DNA of 64,000 bases, from the NCBI GenBank assembly GCA_963759875.1, contig CAVXBB010000015.1, positions 1,984,001 to 2,048,000 of the forward strand, in the 5' to 3' direction. The DNA comes from JAFAGX01 sp963759875 (GTDB lineage: Bacteria > Acidobacteriota > Terriglobia > Terriglobales > Acidobacteriaceae). Shown here one piece after another: positions 45,911 through 55,831 of this stretch (its first letter is position 1; each line of letters starts with the position of its first letter). Below the pieces are notes generated by a model that did not search any database, was not told the DNA's origin, and was given only the letters and a program-made list of their open reading frames with translations. The translations under genes and the position numbers were made by a program.

Positions 45911-47423
45911 GAAAATCCTGATCGCCAATCGCGGGGAGATCGCAGTGCGCGTGATTCGTGCGTGCCGCGAGTTGGGAATTACTTCCGTGGCGGTTTACTC
46001 CGATGTGGATCGAGCATCTCTGCACGTGCGGAAAGCTGATGAGGCATATCACATAGGGCCACCTGCCGCATCCGAGTCCTACCTGAACATCGGGAAAATT
46101 CTAGGTGCCGCAGAAGTGAGTGGAGCGGAAGCTATTCATCCCGGTTACGGTTTCTTATCGGAGAACCCAGTATTCGCGCAGGCATGTGCGGACGCAGGTG
46201 TGAAGTTCATTGGCCCAACCGCATCCGCGATGCAGATGATGGGATCGAAGACGCATGCGCGGCGCGAAATGCAAAAAGCCGGCTTGCCGATTGTTCCGGG
46301 GACCTCCCAAGGTCTGGAATCTGCCGAGGAGGCACGTGAGGTCGCCGCCAACATCGGTTATCCAATCATGCTGAAAGCAGCGGCAGGTGGCGGCGGCAAG
46401 GGCATGCGGCTGGTGCATGGGCCCGAAGAATTGGGTTCAGCTCTGGAATCCGCCAGGAGCGAAGCCCTGCGAGCGTTCGGAGATGGCGCTGTTTACATCG
46501 AGAAAGCCATCCTGAATCCACGCCACATTGAAATGCAGGTGCTCGCGGATGAGTATGGCGACACAGTTTATCTCGGAGAACGGGAATGCTCGTTGCAAAG
46601 GCGACACCAGAAGGTTCTCGAGGAAGCTCCTTCGCCATTTGTGGACGCCGAAATGCGCCGCCGTATGGGCGAAGTCGCGGTTCGCGTAGCCAAGGCAGCA
46701 GACTACAGGAATGCGGGCACAGTGGAGTTTCTCGTCGATCAAAACAAGAACTTTTATTTTCTTGAGATGAATACGCGTCTTCAGGTGGAACATCCAGTCA
46801 CGGAACTGGTTACCGGGCTCGATCTGGTTCACCTCCAGATTCGAATTGCCGCGGGAGAAAAACTGCCGTTTGCGCAGGATGAGGTCAGCATCCGCGGGCA
46901 TGCCATCGAATGCCGAATTTACGCGGAAGACCCGGACAACAATTACCTTCCAAGCCCGGGGAAAATTACCCTGCTTCTGGCTCCTTCAGGCCCGGGTATT
47001 CGGCGAGACAGTGGGATGTATGAGGGCTGGAGCGTGCCCATCGACTACGATCCATTGCTGGCAAAGTTGATCGGATATGGAACCGACCGGCGACAGGCGA
47101 TTTCGCGGCTGGTACGTGCCTTCAATGAGTATTTTGTCGGGGGAATTAAAACTAATATCTCGCTGTTCCGGCGCATTCTGATTGATAACGACTTTCAGAC
47201 GGGCAAAGTGGACACCGGGTTTCTCGATCGACTGCTGAACTCGGGAATGTCTGAAGCACAGGAGGAAGATGCCCGAATCGCTGCTGTTGCCGCTGGAGTG
47301 TTTGCACAGTTGTCTCCTGCAGTTGCCCCTATGAATGGCGGAGCAAGCCACGCCGCCACGAATGGAAGCTTGAATTGGAAAAAAACGGCGAGACTTGATT
47401 TATCGCGGGAAAGTGGTCAGTAA
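45903..47423 (+). CDS. accC: Biotin carboxylase subunit of an acyl-CoA carboxylase
   Basis: The 506-residue ATP-grasp enzyme has KILIANRGEIAVRVIRACRE, the Gly-rich loop AAAGGGGKGMR, active-site EMNTRLQVEHPVTE and GHAIECRIYAEDP. It carboxylates biotin using ATP and bicarbonate. Its tail of about 50 residues is Ala/Asn-rich. Followed by a separate biotin carrier, the layout of propionyl/acetyl-CoA carboxylase with split subunits. The carboxyltransferase at 11135 is the likely partner. Confidence 0.94.
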   Translation: MFKKILIANRGEIAVRVIRACRELGITSVAVYSDVDRASLHVRKADEAYHIGPPAASESYLNIGKILGAAEVSGAEAIHPGYGFLSENPVFAQACADAGVKFIGPTASAMQMMGSKTHARREMQKAGLPIVPGTSQGLESAEEAREVAANIGYPIMLKAAAGGGGKGMRLVHGPEELGSALESARSEALRAFGDGAVYIEKAILNPRHIEMQVLADEYGDTVYLGERECSLQRRHQKVLEEAPSPFVDAEMRRRMGEVAVRVAKAADYRNAGTVEFLVDQNKNFYFLEMNTRLQVEHPVTELVTGLDLVHLQIRIAAGEKLPFAQDEVSIRGHAIECRIYAEDPDNNYLPSPGKITLLLAPSGPGIRRDSGMYEGWSVPIDYDPLLAKLIGYGTDRRQAISRLVRAFNEYFVGGIKTNISLFRRILIDNDFQTGKVDTGFLDRLLNSGMSEAQEEDARIAAVAAGVFAQLSPAVAPMNGGASHAATNGSLNWKKTARLDLSRESGQ

Positions 47424-47466
47424 TGAGAGGTGAGTAATCCAAATCACCAGCTACCAGCTGCCAATT

Positions 47467-47964
47467 ATGATTTACGACGTTAGCGTTGACGGAAAAAACT
47501 ATCGTTTGCAGCTTGAGCGCCAGAACGGGCGCTGGAGTTGCCATCTGGACGGATCGGAAATCCAAATGGACGCCGTGCTCGCGCGCCCAGACGTGCTGTC
47601 GATTCTGGTTGGCGGTAAGGCTTACGAGATCAAACGCGAATGCACTGCAACCGATATGCATCTTTGGGTACGCAGTGTACGTTATGCAGTCGAACTGCGA
47701 GATCCCCGTTCTCTACGTAGTCGCCGCGCCGGAAGCGCCACAGATCAGGGCCCAAGACGCTTGCTGGCTTCGATGCCGGGCAAAGTAATCCGCGTACTGT
47801 TGCCCGAAAACTCTGCCGTGCAAGCAGGACAAGGCGTGCTGGTGGTCGAAGCTATGAAAATGCAAAACGAGATCAAGTCGCCAAAAAATGGGATGGTTCA
47901 AAAGATCGTAGCTGATGAGGGTGCAGCAGTGAACGCGGGCGACTTGCTCGCGATTATCGAGTGA
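47467..47964 (+). CDS. Biotin carboxyl carrier protein
   Basis: The 165-residue protein ends in a biotinyl domain with VVEAMKMQNEIKSP, the biotinylated lysine being in EAMKM. The N-terminal half is a beta-rich docking region as in actinobacterial and propionyl-CoA type carriers. It lies 43 nt after accC, same operon. Confidence 0.92.
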   Translation: MIYDVSVDGKNYRLQLERQNGRWSCHLDGSEIQMDAVLARPDVLSILVGGKAYEIKRECTATDMHLWVRSVRYAVELRDPRSLRSRRAGSATDQGPRRLLASMPGKVIRVLLPENSAVQAGQGVLVVEAMKMQNEIKSPKNGMVQKIVADEGAAVNAGDLLAIIE

Positions 47965-47980
47965 AGCTTCAGCTCCGGGT

Positions 47981-49030
47981 CTACTGAGCCGTGCCATTTG
48001 TACCCAGGACTTTCTCCGCGTAGTAGTTTTCGACCTTTGCCTGATCGCGCAGTACTTCGTAATAGGCTGACTTGAGAAGCTGTTCGCGACGGTCGCGAAG
48101 CTGGGAGCGAATGGCTTCTTGCACCCGTGGATCGGATAATTCCCGCTGGCCCGCAGGTTCCTTGGAAATCAGCTTGACGATTCGGAACCCGACAAGTTGC
48201 CTGGTCATGGGGTTTACTACCGTAATAATCGGACTGTACTGCCCAGGCTTAAGCTTCATCACCAGGTCACGCGTGGTTGGGTCGGTGCTCTTGAGCGAAG
48301 ATTCGGGAGCAAAGCCGAGATCGCCCCCGTTCCCTGAAGTTTCGCTGTCCTCCGAATAATTGCTAGCCAGGGTCGCAAAATCGTCGCCACTATCGAGCCG
48401 GTTCAGCAGCATCTGAACCTTCTTGCGTGCGTCGGCTTCATTTTGCGCCTTGTCATTCTTCAGGTTGTGAACTTGAGGATTCGGAGCTGTGGTTACGAAG
48501 ATTTGCCCCAAATGATACCGGGGCTCGACCAGGTTGAACTCTGCCTTATGTGCGTTGTAGTAGCCGGTTATATCCTGATCGGAAATGTTGATCTTGGATG
48601 TGACTTCCTTGTTAAGGACTTTGTCCACCGTCAGCGATTCCCGTAAGTCATGCTTGAAGTCGTCAAGAGTCAGTTTTTTCTCTTTCAGGCGAGCATCAAA
48701 CTCTTCTTTCGTGAACGGGGATTTGATCTCATTCAGTTTGCGATCAACTTCATCATCGGTGGCGAGCAAGCCCAGTTTTTCAGCTCTGCGCATGAGGATT
48801 TCATTGTCGATGAGCTTGCTTAGAATGCTCAACCGCAAGCTGGTGGCCTGCTCTCCCGCCGGCTGTTGATCCGAACCGGCAGTCTGGTTCTGGTAGTACT
48901 TCTCAACATCCACGTTGTAAATCTTGTGACCGTCAACTGAAGCTGCCACGTCATTGCCCATGGGTCTGACATTACATGCCACACCTGCCATGAGAAGCAA
49001 TGCCAGCAGCAACGAAAAACGAAGTGACAC
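47981..49030 (-). CDS. Peptidylprolyl isomerase lipoprotein (SurA/PrsA-like)
   Basis: The GTG at 49030 gives 349 residues and a proper lipoprotein signal (LLLALLLMAGVAC). Longer in-frame starts lack one. An N-terminal SurA-type helical domain is followed by one parvulin domain (YHLGQIFVTTAPNPQ ... SEDSETSGNGGDLGFAPESSL ... RIVKLISKEPAGQRE). It assists folding of exported proteins in the periplasm. It is followed upstream by a DsbA-like lipoprotein, suggesting an envelope-folding unit. Confidence 0.9.
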   Translation of the reverse strand: MSLRFSLLLALLLMAGVACNVRPMGNDVAASVDGHKIYNVDVEKYYQNQTAGSDQQPAGEQATSLRLSILSKLIDNEILMRRAEKLGLLATDDEVDRKLNEIKSPFTKEEFDARLKEKKLTLDDFKHDLRESLTVDKVLNKEVTSKINISDQDITGYYNAHKAEFNLVEPRYHLGQIFVTTAPNPQVHNLKNDKAQNEADARKKVQMLLNRLDSGDDFATLASNYSEDSETSGNGGDLGFAPESSLKSTDPTTRDLVMKLKPGQYSPIITVVNPMTRQLVGFRIVKLISKEPAGQRELSDPRVQEAIRSQLRDRREQLLKSAYYEVLRDQAKVENYYAEKVLGTNGTAQ

Positions 49031-49058
49031 TTTCAACCTTTTCCTCCAATCTCGGTGT

Positions 49059-50012
49059 TTACTTGCTGCTTGGTTGAGCTGCTTTCGGGGGCATCGCTTC
49101 AGCGTGGCTTGGTGCTGGGACTCCGGCCTGCTGAAGAGCTCGGTCCAATACCTGGCGCACATCACCGACCGGCAGTGCTCCGTCGATTTCCTGTCCATTC
49201 ACAAACATGGTTGGAGTAGCGCTTACGCCGACGCTTTCCGCTTCTTTCATAGAAGCCTTCACGGCATCCTCGTTCTGCGCCTTGACGCAGGATTGCAGTT
49301 TCGTCTGGTCCAGGCCGTGTTTCTGGGCCTGCAGGGTGGTTAGGCGATCCAGCGCAGCAAACTGGGCATCCCGTGCCTTTTCCGAACTGACCTCATGCTG
49401 ATTGGCATGAATGTAGTCCACGAAATCCCAATATGCATCGTTGTTTTGCGTAGCAAGACAGTTGGCGTCAACGGCTGCATGGATGGCCCAGGGATGAATC
49501 TCGGCTAAAGGAAAATCTTTGTATACGAATGCCACGCGATCGCCATATTCTTTCAGCAACCCAGGAAACAAGGTCTCATGCATACGTGAGCAAAACGGGC
49601 ACTCCAAATCATCAAAATTCACCACCACGACTTTGGCATCTTTGTTGCCGCGAACTGGACGCCCGCTCAAGTTGATTTTCTTCATGGTCTCAACGTAGGG
49701 GTCTTTGGTGAGATCCAGCTTCGTAACCCGCATTAAAGTCTTGCGGTCTTTTGAGAGCAGAAAATCGAAGTCCTGTTTCTTTTCATCTCCTTCGATCTTG
49801 ATGGTGAGAGCGTCATAATTCGGAAAGTCGCTGGGCCGCAGCGCGCCGACGGTGACCTTCACAGTAGGAGGCAGTGAATAATACGCGCGAACTTCGCGCT
49901 CGATTCGCTCAGCCTGTTCAGGCGGAGCAGACTGCGCCGAGCAGCCAAGGCAGACAAGCACAAAAAAAATGAGAGAACTGCGAAATACCTGCAAAAGAAA
50001 CCGCCTGTACAT
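49059..50012 (-). CDS. DsbA-like thiol oxidoreductase lipoprotein
   Basis: The 317-residue protein has a lipoprotein signal (FFVLVCLGC). A 90-residue N domain precedes the DsbA/thioredoxin fold with active site CPFC in NFDDLECPFCSRMHE and the cis-Pro motif VSATPTMFVNGQ. It oxidises or isomerises disulfides in exported proteins. It lies 28 nt from the peptidylprolyl isomerase start on the same strand. Confidence 0.9.
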   Translation of the reverse strand: MYRRFLLQVFRSSLIFFVLVCLGCSAQSAPPEQAERIEREVRAYYSLPPTVKVTVGALRPSDFPNYDALTIKIEGDEKKQDFDFLLSKDRKTLMRVTKLDLTKDPYVETMKKINLSGRPVRGNKDAKVVVVNFDDLECPFCSRMHETLFPGLLKEYGDRVAFVYKDFPLAEIHPWAIHAAVDANCLATQNNDAYWDFVDYIHANQHEVSSEKARDAQFAALDRLTTLQAQKHGLDQTKLQSCVKAQNEDAVKASMKEAESVGVSATPTMFVNGQEIDGALPVGDVRQVLDRALQQAGVPAPSHAEAMPPKAAQPSSK

Positions 50013-50059
50013 TGGGATTTAAGAAGATTATCTCACACGGCACGCTACGGCTAACGAAC

Positions 50060-50908
50060 TCATCCTTTATCGGTGCGAGTAATAGAGGCAGTTGGTATCA
50101 GCACGTTCATCGAACCGGACCTGAAACCTTCCAAATCCAGGGTGACGAATTTGAAGCCAAGTGCCTTGAAAATGCGGGTAAATTCCGCGGCCATGTGAGA
50201 CGTGAGAGCACGGGACATCTCATCCGAGGCAATTTCAATTCGCACGATGTCACCGTGGTGGCGGACGCGAAACTGACGGAACCCGAGATCGCGCAGGGCA
50301 TCTTCGCCCTGTTCAACGAGACTTAGAGCCTGCCGGGTCACTGGACGACCATATTCGACACGCGACGAAAGACATGCGGAAGAGGGTTTGTCCCAAATAC
50401 GCAATCCGGCATCGCGAGCCAGTTCCCGAATATTTTGCTTCGTTAGATTGGCCTGCAACAGTGGCGCGGCTACACAATGCTCTTCAGCGGCGGCTTGTCC
50501 CGGGCGAAAATCTTGCTTGTCATCCAAGTTGACCCCGTATGCAATGGAATCAAAGGCATGAGCTCTCCGGAATTCTTCCATGACTGTGAACAACTCATGT
50601 TTGCAAAAATAACAGCGTGAACCATCATTGCGGGCATACTCGGGCCGATCCAGTTCGTTTGTCCTTATCACCTCCAGTGGGATGGCATGCTCGCGGGCAA
50701 AGGAGATCGCATCCTGAAGTTGCGTTCGCGCCAGACTGGGGGAATCCGCAATTACAGCCAACATATTCGATCCCAAGACCTGATGCGCTGTCCACGCGAG
50801 GAATGCTGAATCCACCCCACCGGAATAGGCGATCAGAACGCGCCCTAAGCCTCGAAAGCTCTTCTCCAGTGCCGTGCGCTTGGCTATAAGCTCCGCCGAT
50901 AGTGCCAT
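50060..50908 (-). CDS. larE: LarE-type ATP-dependent sacrificial sulfur transferase
   Basis: The 282-residue protein has the PP-loop SGGVDSAFLAW, the C-x2-C RCYFCKHELF and the sulfur-donor cysteine in KPSSACLSSR. LarE adds sulfur to the pyridine-based nickel-pincer cofactor of lactate racemase-type enzymes. LarB, LarC and LarA are not in the window, so the client enzyme is unknown. Confidence 0.9.
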   Translation of the reverse strand: MALSAELIAKRTALEKSFRGLGRVLIAYSGGVDSAFLAWTAHQVLGSNMLAVIADSPSLARTQLQDAISFAREHAIPLEVIRTNELDRPEYARNDGSRCYFCKHELFTVMEEFRRAHAFDSIAYGVNLDDKQDFRPGQAAAEEHCVAAPLLQANLTKQNIRELARDAGLRIWDKPSSACLSSRVEYGRPVTRQALSLVEQGEDALRDLGFRQFRVRHHGDIVRIEIASDEMSRALTSHMAAEFTRIFKALGFKFVTLDLEGFRSGSMNVLIPTASITRTDKG

Positions 50909-50953
50909 GCAATGATATTAAATCCTAAGACTTGAATTACGCGTATGAATAGA

Positions 50954-51262
50954 TCAGTTCTGAACATCCAGCGCTTTTTCCAGTGCTTCGTAAACTTTGA
51001 GGGTACGAACCTGGTGGGACAACTCAGCCCAGCAGCGAAGCACTTCCGGATCTTCCAGAGCCGCTCGTCGCGCCGCTTCGGATTTCCAGTAACGAAGTAA
51101 AACGTATTCGCGGCCAGAGTTGGCATCGCGATAAAGTAGGTCCCGGCTGTAACCGTGATTCGAAAGCGCCGCGATCAACGCGCGCATGGTGGCAATCACG
51201 GCCTCGTCATTTCCCGGAAGAGCTTCGAAAATAGCGAGTGAGAATATCTCGTCAGACTTCAT
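50954..51262 (-). CDS. Antibiotic biosynthesis monooxygenase (ABM) domain protein
   Basis: The 102-residue ferredoxin-like protein contains IFEALPGNDEAVIATMRALI and YVLLRYWKSEAARRAALEDPEV, the ABM pattern. Its ATG overlaps the pyk stop (ATGA), so it is translated from the pyk transcript. Such proteins range from monooxygenases to stress factors; no substrate can be proposed. Confidence 0.8.
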   Translation of the reverse strand: MKSDEIFSLAIFEALPGNDEAVIATMRALIAALSNHGYSRDLLYRDANSGREYVLLRYWKSEAARRAALEDPEVLRCWAELSHQVRTLKVYEALEKALDVQN

Positions 51263-52753
51263 TGCTTCGAACGAATTTTAGCCCCCTCTGCCTCTTCCGC
51301 AGTTACTGCATGCAGCCGCATGAAGTTGGTTGACCCGGAAGCCATCTGCGTTCCCGCTACCACACCCAACACGTCTCCGATCTTAATACGACCCTGGCGA
51401 AGAAGTTCCTGCTCGGCGGCCGCGAGCATGTCCTCGGCACTGCGGGCCTGTCTTCGCTGGATCGGGTAAACCCCCCACAACAGATTCATTCGATTGCAAA
51501 CTGCTAATAAGTGGCTGAAGGCGTAGATGCCCGCCTTCGGGCGATATTTCGAAATCATACGCGCCGTGTTGCCGGTTTCCGTAAATACGGCGATCGCTCC
51601 CATGTGCAGATCTTGCGCTGCATGGGCGATGGACTCGCAAATAGTTTCTGCAATGCTGAGCGAATGTCGCTCGCGCCGACGCTGAGGAAAGTCGCGCATA
51701 TTGTGCTCAGCTTCAATCACAATTTTCGCCATCATCTCGACTGCTTCCCGTGGATATTGGCCGTTGGCTGTTTCCGCCGATAACATTACGGCATCGCTGC
51801 AGTCGAAGATCGCGTTGGCGACGTCACTGGCTTCCGCCCGGGTGGGCCTGGGATTCTCAACCATGGACTCCAGCATCTGGGTCGCTGTAATCACCGGTTT
51901 TCGCCACTCTCCACAGCGGCGGATAACATGTTTTTGGATGACCGGAACCTTCTCGGGAGGCATCTCGACGCCAAGATCACCGCGTGCCACCATTACCCCA
52001 TCCGTGACTTCCAGAATCTCCTCCAGATGCTCTATGGCTTGTGGTTTTTCCAGCTTTGAGATTACGGGAACGTCGCTGCCATAGGAAGCAATAATCTGCT
52101 TCGCAGTTACCACATCGGAGGCGGAGCGGACAAATGAAATGGCGACCATATCGACGCCATGCTTGAGGCCGAATTCCAGGTCCACGCGGTCTTTCTCCGT
52201 CAGCGCCGGAATGGAGAGCGCAACTCCCGGCAAGTTGATGCCTTTATGCTCCCCTAGTTCTCCGCCGTTCACGACCTCGCATTTCAGGTCGGTCCCACTT
52301 ACCTCCAGGACTCGCAACTCAATCAATCCGTCGGCAAGCAGGATGCGGGCACCTGGGCCTACTTCGGCAGCCAAAATCGGGGAAGGTAGTCGAAATCCGC
52401 TCTGGCGTGCCCTCAATTTGTTCCGGAGTAATCGTGAGCCTAGATCCTGTTTGCAGCCGGATTGGCACATGATTCTTTAGCTGCCCAGTGCGAATCTTCG
52501 GCCCTGGTAAATCCTGAAGAATGCAAATCGTGCGATTCTCCTTCTTGGCGATCCGCCGTAGCCGCTCAATTGCGCGCCCATGTTCTTCGTGAGTTCCATG
52601 AGAAAAGTTTAGTCGGGCAACATCCATGCCGAGGCGCATAAGATCTCGCAGCATCGCCTCGGAACTGGACGCTGGACCAACGGTGCAAATGATTTTTGCG
52701 CGGCGTCCCACACTCGCGCCATTTGCGCACAAGGAATTTGTCTCGGGCTTCAA
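51259..52753 (-). CDS. pyk: Pyruvate kinase, one frame break
   Basis: The first part (52753 to about 52380) has RRAKIICTVGPASSS, VARLNFSHGTHEEH and LQDLPGPKIRTG. The second frame has KDRVDLEFGLKHGVDM, ISKLEKPQAIEHL, VMVARGDLGVEMP and TATQMLESM. Removing one T from the TTTT run near 52378 joins FPD to LAAEVGPGARILLADG. All catalytic residues are present, so I treat it as intact with a homopolymer error. It makes pyruvate and ATP in glycolysis. Confidence 0.93.
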
Positions 52754-52809
52754 TGTATCCCCAATCGAAGGTTTCGAAGAAGGTCTGAATATTCTAATGC
52801 GAGCTCAAA

Positions 52810-53694
52810 CTAAGTAGCATAAGTTCCGGATTTTGGCGCCGGCATTTGCTTCAGTTCCTTACCTAGCGTAGCGCGAGGAAACAGCATTGCATTAAACTCG
52901 GCCCCAACCAAGATTACGAGAGAGATCATATACATCCAAACCAGCAAAGCAATTGCTGCTCCTAAAGATCCATAAATGAGGCTGTAGTCGGCGTAATTCT
53001 GCAAATACCAGCCAAATAGCGCGGTCGCAACGAACCAAAGCACGGTTGCCATAGTGGCGCCGGGCAGAACACTATGCCAAGGTTGAGTGCGGGGCACAGC
53101 ATTGTGATAGATCAAGGCAATTACGGCGATGCTGGTCAAAGTGGCTATAAGCCACCGAATTCCCATCCAGAGCAAAAGGATCAATGGCCCAAATTCACGA
53201 CCCAAGCCAAACAGAATGCGCGTTTCGATTCCGCTGCCGAACGCTACTAAAACTGTGGCAAATGTTAACGGGATTCCGGCCAGGATAACGAGAGCGAATG
53301 CGATCATCCGCTCCTTCACCAGACCCCAGATTTTCGGCAGCTGATAGGCGTTACGAAAGCCTTCCATCCAGGAAATCATCACGCCAGAGCCGGTCCACAG
53401 AGTGATGAGAGAAGCGGTGACCAGCACACCTACCGGCCGCTGCAATGAGCTTCCTCTCAAGTACGCGAGCGCCGTGCTGCTTCCGGCTGGAAGGATTCGT
53501 CCCAGAGCGTATGAGATCTGTTCTAGATAGACAGTTGTCCGCTGCGACGTAGCGAGAACAGAACCCACGACCAGCAGGGCGGGGAAGAACGTCAGGATGG
53601 AAGAGTACGCGGATGCCTTGGCCACTGCAAACGCGTCATGTTGAAACGCGCGCCAGAACGCCAGCCGCATCAAACGTAAAAGATGAAGGATCAA
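52810..53694 (-). CDS. YihY/BrkB family membrane protein
   Basis: The 294-residue protein has six membrane segments and the family motifs AYSSILTFFPALLVV, GSGVMISWMEGFRNAY and YGSLGAAIALLVWMYMISLVILVGAEFNAML. Inner-membrane protein of unknown transport function; formerly called ribonuclease BN by mistake. It lies between pyk and rpsA on the same strand. Confidence 0.9.
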   Translation of the reverse strand: MILHLLRLMRLAFWRAFQHDAFAVAKASAYSSILTFFPALLVVGSVLATSQRTTVYLEQISYALGRILPAGSSTALAYLRGSSLQRPVGVLVTASLITLWTGSGVMISWMEGFRNAYQLPKIWGLVKERMIAFALVILAGIPLTFATVLVAFGSGIETRILFGLGREFGPLILLLWMGIRWLIATLTSIAVIALIYHNAVPRTQPWHSVLPGATMATVLWFVATALFGWYLQNYADYSLIYGSLGAAIALLVWMYMISLVILVGAEFNAMLFPRATLGKELKQMPAPKSGTYAT

Positions 53695-53744
53695 TTTTGC
53701 TAGCGCACCGAAGCAGGACCCTTACTTGCCTGCAAGACGACAGC

Positions 53745-55571
53745 TCAGCCATTCTCGCTTCCGGCGCGCTTCCAGGTAATCAAGTCACCGATGGTGGAAC
53801 CGCCAGTGCTCGAGGCAGGATGTTTGTAAGCCTCCACTTCCGAACGCGAGGCTTCGTCCCCAACGGCCTTAATGCTAAGCCCGACCTTCTTCTCTTCCGG
53901 ATTCATTTTGATGATCTTGAAGTCCAATTCCTGCCCAGGCTCAAGGGTCAGTTGCTGCCCATTAGCATCCACAGCCTCAGAATTGTGGCAGAGACCCTCC
54001 ACGCCATCTGCGATCTCGACGAAGGCGCCAAAACCCGCAAGCCGCAACACCTTGCCTCGCAGTACCTCGCCCACATGATGCTGCGAGAAAAATGTTTCCC
54101 ACACATCCGGCTGAAGCTGCTTCACGCCGAGCGATAGGCGTCGCTTATCCGGTTCGATAGCCAGCACAACTGCCTTGACGCGGTCTCCCTTTTTCAACAC
54201 TTCTGAAGGATGTTTCACGCGTTTTGTCCAACTCAGGTTGCTGACGTGCACCAGACCGTCAATTCCATCTTCAATTTCGACGAAAGCGCCAAAATCTGTG
54301 AGGTTCCGCACTCGTCCTTCCACCGTCGCCCCTACAGGATATTTCTCGTGCAGAGCGTCCCAAGGGTTGGTCGCAAGCTGCCGCATGCCCAGCGAAATAC
54401 GCCGTTCCTGCGGGTTCACATTCAGCACTACGCATTCCACCTGATCACCGACGCTCACCAGCTTTGAGGGGTGCTTCATGCGCTTTGACCACGTCATTTC
54501 GCTGACGTGCACCAAGCCTTCAATGCCCTGCTCCAGTTCGACGAAGGCTCCGTAATCAGTGACGCTAATGACGCGGCCCTGAACGTGTGCGCCAACAGGG
54601 TAACGGTGTTCCGCGTCCAGCCAAGGATCCGGTGTAAGCTGTTTGAAACCAAGCGATACCCGCTGCTTCTCTTTATCGAACTTCAGAACCTTGACTTGAA
54701 TCTGGTCCCCTACGTTCACCAGATCGCGCGGATGCGTAAGCCGTCCCCAAGACATATCGGTGATGTGCAACAACCCGTCAATGCCTCCCAGATCAACGAA
54801 AGCGCCGTAATCGGTGAGGTTCTTTACCACCCCCGTCAGGACGCCACCTTCTTCGAGGTGTTCAAGCGTCTCATTCCTCTTCTCGCTTTGTTGTTCTTCA
54901 AGGACCTGCTTGCGTGAAACGACGATATTGCCACGCTTCTTGTTCAACTTAATGATGGCGACTTGGTACACCTGGCCTTTAACTGCTTCCAGGTTGCGTG
55001 TTGGACGCAGATCGGCCTGAGAGCCGGGCAAAAACGCTCTAGCACCCATGATGTCGACAGTGAGGCCGCCCTTAATGCGCTCGATCACGGTGGCGGGAAT
55101 GGGCCTCTTTTCGTTGTAGGCCTTCTCGATTTCATCCCAGGCACGCAGGCGCTGGGCTTTTTGGTGGGAAAGATTGATATACCCTTCTTCTGTCTGTCCT
55201 TTTTCCCGCATTACATCGATGGCATCACCGGGCTGAAACCTTGGGTTCCCCTCATGATCCAGGACTTCTGCAATCGGGAACATGCCCTCGGACTTTGCAC
55301 CGATGTCGACCACGACGTGCGTAGGCGTAAGCTTCAGTACCGTCCCCTTGATGACGCGCTCTTCACCCTCGACCTCTTCGGTCTCATTTGTGAAACTCTC
55401 TAGAGCAGACGCAAAGTCGTCTGTACCTGAGGCAGCCGTAGTCTTTTCATCCTGCCGGCGTGGAGTGTCTGCGTGAGCAATTGGCGCCGGCGATGCAGGC
55501 GAACCGGCATGTGGCTCTGTCAGAGTTGAAGTTGCGGAATCGAGGACGGGAGCAGTGTTATCGTCGAACAA
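53745..55571 (-). CDS. rpsA: 30S ribosomal protein S1
   Basis: The 608-residue protein starts at TTG 55571 with AGAGAGG upstream. It has an acidic, Pro/Ala-rich N-terminal extension of about 75 residues and six S1 RNA-binding domains, such as VKNLTDYGAFVDLGGIDGLLHI and VRNLTDFGAFVEIEDGIDGLVHV. It brings mRNA to the 30S subunit. Full set of domains; the N extension is longer than in E. coli. Confidence 0.95.
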   Translation of the reverse strand: MFDDNTAPVLDSATSTLTEPHAGSPASPAPIAHADTPRRQDEKTTAASGTDDFASALESFTNETEEVEGEERVIKGTVLKLTPTHVVVDIGAKSEGMFPIAEVLDHEGNPRFQPGDAIDVMREKGQTEEGYINLSHQKAQRLRAWDEIEKAYNEKRPIPATVIERIKGGLTVDIMGARAFLPGSQADLRPTRNLEAVKGQVYQVAIIKLNKKRGNIVVSRKQVLEEQQSEKRNETLEHLEEGGVLTGVVKNLTDYGAFVDLGGIDGLLHITDMSWGRLTHPRDLVNVGDQIQVKVLKFDKEKQRVSLGFKQLTPDPWLDAEHRYPVGAHVQGRVISVTDYGAFVELEQGIEGLVHVSEMTWSKRMKHPSKLVSVGDQVECVVLNVNPQERRISLGMRQLATNPWDALHEKYPVGATVEGRVRNLTDFGAFVEIEDGIDGLVHVSNLSWTKRVKHPSEVLKKGDRVKAVVLAIEPDKRRLSLGVKQLQPDVWETFFSQHHVGEVLRGKVLRLAGFGAFVEIADGVEGLCHNSEAVDANGQQLTLEPGQELDFKIIKMNPEEKKVGLSIKAVGDEASRSEVEAYKHPASSTGGSTIGDLITWKRAGSENG

Positions 55572-55831
55572 GATTATGGCCTCTCTGCTGTATTCGCACC
55601 GGGGTGCGACGGATGCGGGAGCTACTTAGCGGACAGCTGGCGTGAGTCTTTAGTTGTGTTGAGCCCGTCCTGGCGAACGGACTGTACATCCCAGCGGTCG
55701 GACGTCTCTAAACAGCAACCCGCGTCCAAAAGGGAACTCTTCGACTATAACAATCGCTTCCGAACAGTGTCAAACCACAAAGGCCGCTGAATTAAAGAAA
55801 ACTGATAGGCATTCAGAATATTTACAGCACA

